Source of the DNA: Bifidobacterium tissieri
GTDB taxonomy: Bacteria; Actinomycetota; Actinomycetes; Actinomycetales; Bifidobacteriaceae
Reading direction: 5' to 3'
DNA length: 64,000 bases
Assembly: GCF_002259645.1 (NCBI RefSeq)
Contig: NZ_MWWV01000009.1
Coordinates: 1-64,000 of the forward strand
Shown here: one piece after another, positions 9,694-18,703 of the stretch
Layout of the letters: each line of letters opens with the position of its first letter
How positions within the stretch are numbered: the stretch's first letter is position 1
Notes under the pieces: model-generated
The model's database searches: none
Seen by the model: the letters and a program-made list of their open reading frames with translations, nothing else
Told to the model about the DNA's origin: nothing
Made by a program: the position numbers and the translations under genes

Positions 9694-10402
9694 CTCCTCC
9701 TCATACGGTTCCTCCTCCATCCGCGCGGCGGGCTCGGGATTCGCGGCTTCCGGGCGGTTCACCCGACCCGCGCAGCTCGATCCGGCGCTTATGGAGCATC
9801 TCTCCGGCGGCGTGGACCCGCAGCAGCTCAGTGAAATCAGCCACACCACGGCCGCTTCGCTGCTCGACCGCGTGCATCACACGCAGGATCCGCAGACCGT
9901 GGCACGCGTGCTCACGCTCGTGGAACATGAGGGCGTGGATCTGGTGGCGGAACTGTGGAGCGGCGGAGACCCGGATTCGCTGCCCGGCGTGCTGTGGCGA
10001 CTGTACATGCTGCGCACGTGGATGCGTCGCAACAGGGAGTCGATCTCGCGGCTGTGGCGCATCGGCGAGCCGGTGGCGGGAGCGTCGTCGGCGATCGCGG
10101 GTGTGGATCAGGCGCCGACGGCCGAGGATATCGCGCGCACGGCGGATTCCATTCTTTCCGGCGCGTTTGTCGGTGATTTCGCCGTGGCCATGGAACGGGC
10201 GAGCGCGTTCTGCGCCGTGATCTCGGCTGGGCTCGTGGCCGAGGCACGCCGACGCCAGGAGCGTGAAGCGGAGCTGGCCGGGCCGAACCGGATCTCCAGC
10301 TCGGGAGCGGCGCATCTGCTGAAGACCGCGCGATCGCTGCACTCCACGTCCAAGGATTTCAAGGCCGGAGCGCGGCTCTGGCGCGAGGGGCGACTGGAGT
10401 AG
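9683..10402 (+). CDS. conserved hypothetical protein, coupled to the MutT1-like gene
   Basis: 239 residues from a TTG start with GAAGG upstream, overlapping the previous gene. The N-terminal ~25 residues are Ser/Gly-rich; the rest is predicted largely helical, with a Leu-rich central part (VARVLTLVEHEGVDLVAELW) and a basic C-terminus ending KDFKAGARLWREGRLE. No signal peptide, membrane segment or catalytic motif was recognised. The overlap implies translation from the same message as the Nudix/phosphatase protein. Confidence 0.75.
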   Translation: MSTSSSSYGSSSIRAAGSGFAASGRFTRPAQLDPALMEHLSGGVDPQQLSEISHTTAASLLDRVHHTQDPQTVARVLTLVEHEGVDLVAELWSGGDPDSLPGVLWRLYMLRTWMRRNRESISRLWRIGEPVAGASSAIAGVDQAPTAEDIARTADSILSGAFVGDFAVAMERASAFCAVISAGLVAEARRRQEREAELAGPNRISSSGAAHLLKTARSLHSTSKDFKAGARLWREGRLE

Positions 10403-11240
10403 GGCGGCGCGCGGGAACATCGGCCTGGGCCGAGGCTGAGAGTGAGCCGGGCTGAGAGTGAGCCGCGAGGTTAGCGGACGGCGCGCCGCAACTGACCGAC
10501 ATTCCGTTGCGGAAAGACCGGTCCGGCGCATATTCGACGCACGTCTGTGATAGATGGGCCTCTTGCGACAGCTCCGGTGCTTGTCCGACGCACCCATGCA
10601 ACGGATAAGTACTTGGCGACAACCTCAATGCTCATTCGATGTACGCATGTGGCAGATAAACACCCTGGCCAGCCCCCGGTGCTTGTCTGACGCACACACG
10701 CGGCCAAGAAGCACCTCACGGGAGCTCCAGTGCTTGTTTGACGCATACAGGCGACGGATAGGCATCTTGTGACAGGTACGATGTTTGTCTGACGCGCACG
10801 GTGCGGGGTTGCCGAACACGCCCACGCCGGCGCCATCGGTTTGGCGGACCGGGAAAAATGCCGTACAGTGGTAGCCGCGTCGGGTCGTGCATTGCCCCGG
10901 GCTCCATTTTTTGCCGCTGCGAGCGGCCCTTGCGCCGACAGGCGCATTCACGGTCCGGCGTTCTTTTTACTTGTTTTATTTGTTTTCCTTCATTCGGAAA
11001 TTCCGCTCTGTTCACGATGGCGGGAATAGAGCGCAAGCACAGACCATATGCAAACGACGCGCCCATCCGATGATCATGCCATGCCGGACTAGTTGGAAAG
11101 ATCAGGCAGACAGGACGAGGTTACACAGGCGTTGTCCAAAGAGAGAGCATCTACGCTTGTCATTAACGATCATTGACAGATCCGTTTCCCCACGTATGAG
11201 AATACGCGTATGAGAAAACCATCAGAATCGTTGCGATTCC
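10403..11240. other. gene-poor region between the unknown gene and the integrase remnant
   Basis: Contains the 51-nt repeat array described separately. From 10830 to 11240 there are only short frames without good start sites; nothing was recognised. The stretch probably belongs to an old integration scar next to tRNA-Lys. Confidence 0.5.
10525..10830. repeat. degenerate 51-nt tandem repeat, six units
   Basis: Units start at 10525, 10576, 10627, 10678, 10729 and 10780 and are exactly 51 nt apart. The core is GGTGCTTGTCTGACGCA followed by a more variable half with GGATAGGCATCTTG-like text. The unit at 10678 contains an inverted repeat GGTGCTT/AAGCACC. The period is a multiple of three, so several frames stay open and show a 17-residue repeat (minus strand: RQTSTGAPVRCFLAACV-like), but no start with a convincing ribosome site was found. 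Confidence 0.8.
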
Positions 11241-11375
11241 AAGGGCGTGCGGCGTCTCGCAGGATTCGACAACTTACGACATTCGGACGTGAAGATAACC
11301 GAGCAGGTGTACGGGCAACGCAATCTGAAGAGCGATAGCGCGACTGCGTTGATCGATGCCGGATACGAGTGGTGA
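11240..11375 (+). pseudogene. tyrosine-recombinase (phage-type integrase) C-terminal remnant
   Basis: Reading to the TGA at 11373-11375 gives LRHSDVKITEQVYGQRNLKS followed by DSATALIDAGYEW. LRHSDVKxTxxVYG is the C-terminal box of tyrosine recombinases, with the catalytic tyrosine in VYG. Upstream, one extra base appears to separate RQL (another frame) from RHSDV, and no catalytic Arg/His-x-x-Arg region can be read. It is therefore a decayed fragment. It points toward the tRNA-Lys gene, the usual target type for such integrases. Confidence 0.7.
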
Positions 11376-11503
11376 CAGTGTGTCGCTACACCACTAGGGG
11401 GTTGCATGGCATGGGTAGGGGGTATGTTTTGGAAGTGAATGTGATGCATAAATGATGCATTGCGTCCTTTTAACTGCCCGAACGCCGTTTCTGCCGGGAA
11501 TGC

Positions 11504-11543
11504 AAAAGCCTCGAAACCGTTGGAATCATTGGCTTCGAGGCTT
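11504..11543 (-). terminator. terminator of the tRNA-Lys gene
   Basis: On the minus strand a ~10-bp stem (AAGCCTCGAA.../...TTCGAGGCTT) is followed by TTTTGC, just downstream of the tRNA. It has the standard rho-independent layout. Confidence 0.75.
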
Positions 11544-11551
11544 GTTTGCGG

Positions 11552-11624
11552 TGCCCCCCGTGGGATTCGAACCCACAACCCACGACTTAAAAGGACGCTG
11601 CTCTAACCGTTGAGCTAGAGGGGC
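11552..11624 (-). tRNA. tRNA-Lys(TTT)
   Basis: The minus strand folds as a cloverleaf: acceptor GCCCCTC/GGGGGGC, D arm GCTC...GAGC, anticodon loop CTTTTAA (anticodon TTT, lysine), T arm GTGGG-TTCGAAT-CCCAC and discriminator A. The anticodon stem has one U-U mismatch. The following genomic bases are CCG, so CCA must be added after transcription. A 12-nt piece of the anticodon arm (GCGTCCTTTTAA) recurs in inverted orientation at 11462-11473. Confidence 0.93.
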
Positions 11625-11698
11625 AACATTTCTAAGATACACGGCATCTCCGAATAATTCAACCCATATGCCTCGGAAGATTTTCGTACAATGGGCGG

Positions 11699-13036
11699 GT
11701 GAAGATCAGCGCACAGACTTGGGAATTCATCCGATCGCATCGCAATGACGACGTACGCGATCTGGCATTGCACGCGGGCAGGGACGGCAGCGAGATCGAC
11801 ATGCCGTTCGCGCTTGATCAGATCGCGGGATGGCAGCGAGCGCGTACCAAACTACCGGAGTGGGCCGCGCGCGATGGGGTGATCTATCCTCCGCATATCT
11901 CCATAGAGCAGTGTTCGTCGCAGTCGACCGCACAGTACAAGGCGAGCGTGGCGCGCACGGTGACCGGATCGCAAGAGCCGCGCGGCACACTGGTGGATCT
12001 GACCGGCGGGTTCGGCGTGGATTTCTCGTACATGGCGCGCGGATTCGCGCACGCGACGTACGTGGAGCGGCAGTCGCATTTATGCGAGATCGCCGAGCAT
12101 AACATGCGTGCGCTTGGTTTGGATCATGTGATGATCGTGAACGGGGATGCGGAGGAGTATCTCGCGGGAATGCCGGATCGGAGTGCAACACGCTGGGGAG
12201 ATCCCTCCGATGCTACCGAGCCCACGTTTATCTTTCTTGATCCGGCCCGACGTGATGCGCATGGGGCGCGCACCTATGCGATCGCGGACTGCATGCCGGA
12301 TGTGCTCGCGCTCAAGAGCATGCTGCTCTCCAAGGCGGATTGGGTGATGGTGAAGCTCTCCCCCATGCTTGACTGGCGGAAGACCATGGCCGACCTGGGG
12401 AGCTGCGTGCGGGAGGTTCATATCGTGTCCGCCGGCAATGAATGCAAGGAGCTGCTCGTGGTGCTGGCATCCCCGCGGACGCGGCATGATGCAAGCGAGG
12501 CGGCGGAGGAACATTCCATTCGCATGGTCTGCGTGAATGATGACGATGTGCTCGAATACATGGTCGATGCCGAGGGACGGATCCTCAACACGGAAGCCAC
12601 CAACGTCGTCTCCACGGAAGCTGACCCCATAGGCTCCGCAAGGTCCGAGGAATCCGAGCCTCGATACCTGTTCGAGCCCAATGCCTCGATCATGAAGGCG
12701 GGATGCTTCGATCTGCTTGAACGGCGATATGCGCGGCACGGGCTTCGACAGATCGGTCCCAACAGTCACCTGTTCACCTCGGCCGAGCCGATTCCAGGAT
12801 TCCCAGGGAGGGCGTTTCTCATCGACCGTATCACCGGCATGGGCAAGAAGGAGCTGAAATCCGCGCTGGCCGGCATTACGCATGCCAACATCGCGGTGCG
12901 CAACTTCCCCATGCCCGTGGCGACGCTGCGCAAGAAGCTCAAGCTCAAGGACGGCGGCGACACCTACATCTTCGCCACCACCACGGCGAGCGGCCAGCAT
13001 ACGCTGATGATCACAAGAAAACCGACGAATAGCTAG
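11699..13036 (+). CDS. class I SAM-dependent methyltransferase with THUMP-like domain
   Basis: 445 residues from a GTG start. The Rossmann SAM-binding motif LVDLTGGFGVDFSYMARGF (near residue 100) is followed by YVERQSHLCEIAEHN, with FIFLDPARRD (near 185) as a motif IV analogue. The C-terminal ~90 residues (ITGMGKKELKSALAGITHAN through KLKLKDGGDTYIFATT) match the THUMP-like domain that binds structured RNA. The enzyme is therefore likely an RNA methyltransferase, but substrate and position are unknown. Genes with this pairing are widespread in bacteria and mostly uncharacterised. Confidence 0.85.
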   Translation: MKISAQTWEFIRSHRNDDVRDLALHAGRDGSEIDMPFALDQIAGWQRARTKLPEWAARDGVIYPPHISIEQCSSQSTAQYKASVARTVTGSQEPRGTLVDLTGGFGVDFSYMARGFAHATYVERQSHLCEIAEHNMRALGLDHVMIVNGDAEEYLAGMPDRSATRWGDPSDATEPTFIFLDPARRDAHGARTYAIADCMPDVLALKSMLLSKADWVMVKLSPMLDWRKTMADLGSCVREVHIVSAGNECKELLVVLASPRTRHDASEAAEEHSIRMVCVNDDDVLEYMVDAEGRILNTEATNVVSTEADPIGSARSEESEPRYLFEPNASIMKAGCFDLLERRYARHGLRQIGPNSHLFTSAEPIPGFPGRAFLIDRITGMGKKELKSALAGITHANIAVRNFPMPVATLRKKLKLKDGGDTYIFATTTASGQHTLMITRKPTNS

Positions 13037-13068
13037 ACACCAGTACCCCCAGACGAGGCAGCCGGCCG

Positions 13069-13290
13069 GCAACCTCGGTGCTATCCCTGCTTCGCTAGGC
13101 AGATTCAGCCTCTTGCAGAGGTCTAACCCCTCTTCCCTAGGCACATGGTTCCGAATACCTGCGGCATTTCAGCCATCGCCGTGTTGCAACCTCAGGGATT
13201 TTGACGAGGTTGTAGTTGGACGGCTGCCTAGCGAACGGCACATAGATTCTGGCAAGAGCCCTAATCTGCCTAATGAAGGCCGGTTATACC
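13069..13290 (+). promoter_or_regulatory. structured leader or inverted-repeat element upstream of the aminotransferase
   Basis: The 380-nt gap before the aminotransferase has mutually exclusive pairings. The 12-mer at 13091-13102 (TTCGCTAGGCAG) is perfectly complementary to 13224-13235. The overlapping stretch 13096-13116 pairs imperfectly with 13252-13272. CAACCTC (from 13187) pairs with GAGGTTG ending near 13212. I do not recognise a known riboswitch. No coding potential was seen. Confidence 0.5.
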
Positions 13291-13416
13291 TCAAAGTCCG
13301 CAAACCGACGCCTCGCACCGCGCATACGCACCGGCATCTCACCAAGCCGACACGACCACCTCCACTTCTCCGCGTCATGATAAAACGGCAATCATCGAGC
13401 GAAAAGGAGCACAACA

Positions 13417-14607
13417 ATGATCAACGAGGATTACAAGGCGATGTTGGGCGGCAAGTCCGTGATTCGCGAGTTGAGCGAATACGCGACCGCCCGCGGAGCC
13501 GAGATCGGCTACGAGAACGTGTTCGACTACAGCCTCGGCAACCCGAGCGTACCGGCACCGGCCAGCTTCACCAACGCCATGGTCGACCTGTATGAGCACG
13601 GCGACCCGGTAGCGATCCACGGATACTCCCCCTCGCTGGGCATCCCCTCGGTGAAGGACGCGATCGCCGACTCGCTCAACCGCCGCTTCGGCATGGAGTA
13701 CACCGGCAATCACATCTTCCCCACCACAGGTGCCGCCGGCGCTCTCGCCCACGCCATGCGCGCGGTGACCAAGCCTGGTGACGAGATCATCACGTTCGCC
13801 CCGTATTTCCCCGAATACCAGCCGTACGTGAAGGGCACCGGCGCGAAGCTCACCATCGTGCCCGCCGACACAGAGAACTTCCAGACCAACTTCGAGGCGT
13901 TCGAGGCCGCATTGAACCCGAACGTGCAGGTGGTGCTCATCAACACGCCGAACAACCCGTCGGGAGCCGTGTACTCGGCCGCCACGCTGGAGAAGCTGGC
14001 GTCGATCCTCACCGCCAAGCAGACGGAATACGGCCACGACATCTTCCTGGTCAGCGACGAGCCGTACCGCGAGATCGTGTTCGACGGCGGCACGCAGCCC
14101 TACCCGGCCAAGTTCTACGCGAACACGCTCACCTGCTACTCGTGGTCCAAGTCACTGAGCCTTCCGGGCGAGCGCATCGGCTACGTGGCCGTGAACCCGA
14201 AGGCCACCGACGCCGATCTGCTCGTGCCGATGATGGGCCAGATCTCGCGAGGCACCGGACACAACTGCCCGCCGAGCTCCATCCAGCTGGGCGTGTCGAA
14301 GGTGCTCGACACGACGAGCGACCTGTCCGTGTACGAGACCAACATGAACCTGCTGTACGACGCGCTGACCGGCATCGGCTTCGATGTGGTGCGCCCCGGC
14401 GGCACGTTCTACATCTTCCCGAAGGCGTTGGAGGACAACGCCACCGCGTTCTGTCTCAAGGCCAAGGAGTACGACCTGATCCTGGTGCCATCTGAAAGCT
14501 TTGGCGTGCCTGGCTACTTCCGCATGGCCTACTGCATCGATACGGAGAAGGTGAAGCGTTCGATTCCGGTGCTGGAGAAGTTCGCCCACGAGGTGTACGG
14601 CCTGTAA
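13417..14607 (+). CDS. pyridoxal-phosphate-dependent aminotransferase (class I/II)
   Basis: 396 residues, start ATG with AAAGGAG seven bases upstream. Fold-type I aminotransferase: GYSPSLGIPSVKDAIADSLN near residue 70, TTGAAGALAHAM (phosphate-binding loop) near 105, NTPNNPSGAVYS (the Asn-Pro signature) near 170, and the PLP lysine in YSWSKSLSLPGERIGY near 245. FYIFPKA and FGVPGYFRMAYC are late family blocks. It transfers an amino group between an amino acid and a 2-oxoacid; alanine or aspartate is likely but specificity cannot be read. It is monocistronic between the structured leader and a strong terminator. Confidence 0.9.
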   Translation: MINEDYKAMLGGKSVIRELSEYATARGAEIGYENVFDYSLGNPSVPAPASFTNAMVDLYEHGDPVAIHGYSPSLGIPSVKDAIADSLNRRFGMEYTGNHIFPTTGAAGALAHAMRAVTKPGDEIITFAPYFPEYQPYVKGTGAKLTIVPADTENFQTNFEAFEAALNPNVQVVLINTPNNPSGAVYSAATLEKLASILTAKQTEYGHDIFLVSDEPYREIVFDGGTQPYPAKFYANTLTCYSWSKSLSLPGERIGYVAVNPKATDADLLVPMMGQISRGTGHNCPPSSIQLGVSKVLDTTSDLSVYETNMNLLYDALTGIGFDVVRPGGTFYIFPKALEDNATAFCLKAKEYDLILVPSESFGVPGYFRMAYCIDTEKVKRSIPVLEKFAHEVYGL

Positions 14608-14681
14608 GCCCCACCGGCGGCCAACCGGCGGCCAACCAAACCAGTTTCCGGCCGCCGACCGGACCGATGACAATACAAACG

Positions 14682-14771
14682 AAAGCCCCCTCACGTTGAA
14701 CCGCCCCCGATCATTCGACTGAAATAAGTCAGTGCGATAACCGGAGATGCGATTCCACGTGAGGGGGCTTT
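14682..14771. terminator. bidirectional terminator hairpin
   Basis: Perfect 15-bp arms (AAAGCCCCCTCACGT at 14682-14696 and ACGTGAGGGGGCTTT at 14757-14771) enclose 60 nt. A T tract follows the right arm and an A tract precedes the left one. It lies between the convergent aminotransferase and membrane-protein genes and can serve both. The 60-nt loop is unusually long. Confidence 0.8.
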
Positions 14772-14793
14772 TGCTGACGCTTCGATAGTGCGC

Positions 14794-15609
14794 CTACTCG
14801 ATGTTGCTGATGGCGCCACCCCACGTCTTCTGCAGGGTCTCAGTGCCCTTCTGCTCTCCCACGAGGACCCATCGCTTGCCGGCGAGCATGGAATACTTGG
14901 CGTTGCCCGCCTGATCCTGATACTGCGCAAGCACCTCCCTCGCCTTGGACGCGATCGGCGCCTTGTAGATGCCCACGGACGTGTCATTGTCGAACACGGC
15001 GAACACCACCCGAGTGTCGCTGCACATCTCAACGGACTTGACGCCCGGGTAGGAGCTGGCGTCCATGCCCTGCCAGCCGCTGGTGCAGGTGCCGAACACC
15101 TTGTCCAGATCCGCCTCCATGGCCTTGGGATCGTCGATCGGCGCCGCGTCGAGGACCTTCTCCTCCACCACGCCTTGCGGGAACAGCGTGTTCGCGGCCC
15201 ATCCGCATCCGGCGAGCATGAGGGACAGCACCAGGGCGATGATGCCCCACGTGCTGGCGATGCCGTGGCCGACCCCGGCCTTGTGGGCGACCCTACGCGC
15301 CACGATCACCAGAATCAGCGTGATCACGGCGAGCGCCACGGTGAGTATGATCAACGCGTTGACGGGAATGCCTGCAAACAGTTCCGGCATGCGCGCGGGG
15401 GCGATGGCGCGAGCCGCTGTGGCGCATCCGGACAGCACCGCGAGCACGCCGGCGATGGCGCACAGCGGATTCCATGGGCCGAGCGAGACGCGACCGTTGC
15501 GGTCGAGTTTGCCGCCACCATTGCCCCCGTTGCCACCGGCGCCGCCTTTGCCGCGATGGCTTCCCCGGCGTGAATGCTTGCGGTAGTCCCCTGCGTGATA
15601 CACCGTCAT
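14794..15609 (-). CDS. membrane protein of unknown function
   Basis: 271 residues, ATG preceded by GAGGGGG. A basic Gly/Arg-rich N-terminus (~40 residues) is followed by three hydrophobic segments around residues 48-66, 80-104 and 120-140, then a ~130-residue polar domain. That domain has two cysteines (GTCTSGW, EMCSDTRVV) that could form a disulphide outside the cell, plus VVFAVFDNDTSVGIYKAP. No family was recognised. It converges on the aminotransferase across a shared terminator. Confidence 0.75.
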   Translation of the reverse strand: MTVYHAGDYRKHSRRGSHRGKGGAGGNGGNGGGKLDRNGRVSLGPWNPLCAIAGVLAVLSGCATAARAIAPARMPELFAGIPVNALIILTVALAVITLILVIVARRVAHKAGVGHGIASTWGIIALVLSLMLAGCGWAANTLFPQGVVEEKVLDAAPIDDPKAMEADLDKVFGTCTSGWQGMDASSYPGVKSVEMCSDTRVVFAVFDNDTSVGIYKAPIASKAREVLAQYQDQAGNAKYSMLAGKRWVLVGEQKGTETLQKTWGGAISNIE

Positions 15610-15988
15610 GCTCAGCCCCCTCGATACGTTCGATATGCCCGATATGAATCGGCTATGAATAGTCGTCCTGACACCCGCCGACGAGTCCGCGATGCCGCGA
15701 CGACAGGCCGGTATTGGTCTCCAGTGTAGTGCGACGGTCGTGGTTTCTCGATAATCCGACGGGATGACATGGCGGTTCTCCGAACGCCATCGTCCCGCAG
15801 AACGCCATGTACGCCAACCGCCTGCCGAGAATCCCCTAGTGCTACGGATGTCGTAGTGCTACGGTAAACGTAGTGGGTTGGAAATCGATAATGCGATCGG
15901 CAAACGATCGATGACACGATCAACAGATCAAACGGCGTCGGCAACAAGGTTCGACAACAAGACCGACCGGACATGACGAGGGGTTGTT
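15610..15988. promoter_or_regulatory. regulatory region of the YhgE/Pip operon
   Basis: No gene is seen. The notable feature is the twin palindrome at 15842-15873. Downstream there are several ATCGAT/GATCG words (15885-15925) before the GAGGGG ribosome site of the first YhgE/Pip gene. Confidence 0.6.
15842..15873 (+). promoter_or_regulatory. twin palindromic operator, probably for the TetR-type regulator
   Basis: Two copies of CTACG-N5-CGTAG (15842-15856 and 15859-15873) are separated by two bases. The 17-nt repeat distance would place the two sites close together on the helix, as for cooperative TetR dimers. The TetR gene lies at the end of the downstream operon. Assignment is inferred from geometry and neighbourhood. 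Confidence 0.55.
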
Positions 15989-18682
15989 ATGAGGAATGTT
16001 CTACGGCTGGTGAAACGAGATCTGCTACGGCTGGCCAAAGTGCCCGCGGCATGGGTGATCTGCGTTGGCCTGATCGTCATCCCATCGCTGTACGCGTGGG
16101 TCAACATCTACGGATTCTGGGACCCGTACGGCAACACCAACAAGATTCAGGTGGCCGTGGCGAACGAGGACAAGGGCACGACGAACGATCTGCTCGGCGA
16201 GCTCAATCTGGGCGATCAGATCGTGCAGGCGATGAAAAGCAACACCCAGCTCGGCTGGCATTACGTGAGCCGCGATCAGGCGCTCGACGAGGTACGGTCC
16301 GGCAAAAGCTACGCCGCGTTCGTGATTCCCGAGGATTTCAGCAAGGATCTGGCCACGCTGCTGTCCGGCGATTTCCAGCAGCCGAAACTGCAGTACTACG
16401 TCAATGAGAAGGCGAACGCCGTGGCGCCCAAGATCACCGACGTCGGCTCCACCACGCTTGACACGACGATCAACAACACGTTCGTGTCGACCGCGAGTCA
16501 GGTGATCGTCTCGCAGCTCAACACCAAGCTCAACGACACGTCACAGCAGATCACGCAGGCGCAGACCGACGCGTCGAGCTCGCTCGGCGACACGGTGACC
16601 AAGCTCGACAACGCCCGCGGCTCGGTCAAGGATCTCAAGACCACGGTCGGCAAGGCCAAAGGCAAGGCGCAGGACGCCAAGTCCACCCTCAACGACGTGA
16701 AGACTCAGACCGGACTGCTCACCGACGGGCTCAAGCAGACATCGTCGCTGCTCACCGACAGCACGAACACGATCAACTCGTTCGCGGCGAACACGTCGAG
16801 CACGCTCGACAAAGGATCGTCCCTGATCTCGAACACCTCGTCGAAGGCGAACGTGTCGGTGGGCAAGGTCGCCGGCACGATCACCACGGCCAGCGGTACA
16901 GTGTCGGGCGCGATCGAAACCGGCAAGACGATCACCGATCAGAACGCGCAGACACTGAACTCACTCGAATCCGTAATCGCCTCACTGCCCGCCGACTCCC
17001 AGCTGCGCACCCGTCTCGACGAGATCGTCAACGGCAAGACCGGCAACGGCGGACTCAAGCAGCGCAACCAGTCCCTCGCACAGACCCTGGGCAATCTGGA
17101 CAAGCTCAACACCGACACCGTGAACACGGCCAACACCGTGGCCGGCGCGACCAACACACTCGACGCGACCGTGCAGAACACGCTCAACAACGTCAACGGC
17201 TACCGCAGCACGCTGTCCGGCACCACGATCCCGCAGATCAACTCCGGACTCACGCAGCTGGCCGGAGTCAGCGGCAACCTCGCCGGCGGCATCACCAGCC
17301 AGTCGAACCTGATCGACCAGACCAGCACGATCCTCGACCAGCTGATCTCCACGCTCGACGCCACCGACAAGGCGCTCGACCAAACCGACGCCGGCTTCAA
17401 GACACTCCGCGATGACACGGATACCGTGCGCACCGACGTGAACGCGCTCGTCGGCTCCGACACGTGGAGCAAGATCACGTCCGGCGGCAATCTGGACGCG
17501 TCCAAGATCGCCGACTTCATGTTCTCCCCCACCACGCTCAAGACCACGACGATCTTCCCGCTCAACGCGTACGGCTCGGGCATGGCCCCGCTGTTCACCG
17601 ACCTGTCGCTGTGGGTGGGCGCGTTCGTGCTCATGGTGATCGTCAAGCTCGAAGTGGACGACGAGGATATCCCCGGGCTCACCGTCCGCCAGGCGTACAT
17701 GGGCCGCTGGCTGCTGCTTGCGATCCTGGCCGTTCTGCAGGCGATCGTATGCTGCGTGGGTGATCTGATCATCGGCGTGCAGGCGGCGAACGTGCCCGCG
17801 TTCATCGGCACCGGCGTGATCACGTCGCTCACATATCTGAGCATCACGTACGCGCTGTCGGTCACATTCCAGCACGTGGGCAAGGCCCTGTGCGTGGTGC
17901 TCGTGATCGTGCAGATCCCCGGCGCGTCCGGCCTGTACCCGATCGAGATGATGCCCGGATTCTTCCAGCGTCTCTACCCGTTCTTCCCGTTCACGTACAG
18001 CATCGACGCGCTCCGCGAGACGATCGGCGGCTTCTACGGCAACCAGTATGCGACCGCCGTGGGGCACCTGCTGCTGTTCGTGGTGGCAAGCTTCATCCTC
18101 GGTCTCGTGTTGCGCCCGTACCTGACGAATCTCAACGGACTGTTCGCCAGGGAGATCGAGGAAAGCGACATCATCATCGGCGAGCAGAGCGAAGTGCCGT
18201 ACCGCGCGTACCGCTTCTCGCAGGCCATGAGCGCCATGACCGATCACGCCGGCTACCGCAGTGGCGCCCACCGTCGCGCCATGCGATTCGCCCGGCATTA
18301 TCCGCGCCTCAAGATCGGCGGCCTGATCGCCGGATTCGTGGTGCCGGTCGCGCTCACCCTGCTGTTCTCACTCAACCCGGCGTTCGCGGACACCAGCCGC
18401 AAGGCTCTGATGCTGGGCGCCTGGGTGGCGTGGGTGCTGATCATCATCGGCTTCCTGCTCGCCATCGAATACATTCGCGACACCATCGAACGGCAGATGC
18501 TGCTCGGCGCGATGAGTGACGACGAGATCCGCGACCTGTTCTCCGTACGCAAGTACCTGAAGACGATCCAGCGGCCGTCGTTCGGCCTGCCGACCAGGCC
18601 GGCGCACACGGGCGCACACGGTTCGACCCACACCCACGGCTCGTCATCCGGATCATCCGGCACCCACAATCAACAGCACTAG
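15989..18682 (+). CDS. YhgE/Pip domain membrane protein (first of pair)
   Basis: 897 residues, start ATG after GAGGGG. One N-terminal membrane segment (WVICVGLIVIPSLYAWVNIY) is followed by a ~500-residue extracytoplasmic region rich in Ser/Thr/Asn/Gln with long coiled-coil-like heptads, then five to six membrane helices of the ABC2-type YhgE domain (residues ~535-700). A Pip-specific block FWDPYGNTNKIQVAVANEDK lies near residue 45. The C-terminus adds two helices and a His/Ser-rich tail. The family includes Lactococcus Pip, a phage adsorption protein, and EsaA-like T7SS proteins; physiological function is open. It is followed 21 nt later by a paralogue. Confidence 0.88.
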   Translation: MRNVLRLVKRDLLRLAKVPAAWVICVGLIVIPSLYAWVNIYGFWDPYGNTNKIQVAVANEDKGTTNDLLGELNLGDQIVQAMKSNTQLGWHYVSRDQALDEVRSGKSYAAFVIPEDFSKDLATLLSGDFQQPKLQYYVNEKANAVAPKITDVGSTTLDTTINNTFVSTASQVIVSQLNTKLNDTSQQITQAQTDASSSLGDTVTKLDNARGSVKDLKTTVGKAKGKAQDAKSTLNDVKTQTGLLTDGLKQTSSLLTDSTNTINSFAANTSSTLDKGSSLISNTSSKANVSVGKVAGTITTASGTVSGAIETGKTITDQNAQTLNSLESVIASLPADSQLRTRLDEIVNGKTGNGGLKQRNQSLAQTLGNLDKLNTDTVNTANTVAGATNTLDATVQNTLNNVNGYRSTLSGTTIPQINSGLTQLAGVSGNLAGGITSQSNLIDQTSTILDQLISTLDATDKALDQTDAGFKTLRDDTDTVRTDVNALVGSDTWSKITSGGNLDASKIADFMFSPTTLKTTTIFPLNAYGSGMAPLFTDLSLWVGAFVLMVIVKLEVDDEDIPGLTVRQAYMGRWLLLAILAVLQAIVCCVGDLIIGVQAANVPAFIGTGVITSLTYLSITYALSVTFQHVGKALCVVLVIVQIPGASGLYPIEMMPGFFQRLYPFFPFTYSIDALRETIGGFYGNQYATAVGHLLLFVVASFILGLVLRPYLTNLNGLFAREIEESDIIIGEQSEVPYRAYRFSQAMSAMTDHAGYRSGAHRRAMRFARHYPRLKIGGLIAGFVVPVALTLLFSLNPAFADTSRKALMLGAWVAWVLIIIGFLLAIEYIRDTIERQMLLGAMSDDEIRDLFSVRKYLKTIQRPSFGLPTRPAHTGAHGSTHTHGSSSGSSGTHNQQH

Positions 18683-18703
18683 GAATCAGGAGAAGGAGGA
18701 ATC

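Noticed and set aside
10525-10830. CRISPR array
   Set aside because: Variation is spread over the whole 51-nt unit, there is no constant repeat/variable spacer division, and no cas genes are in the window.
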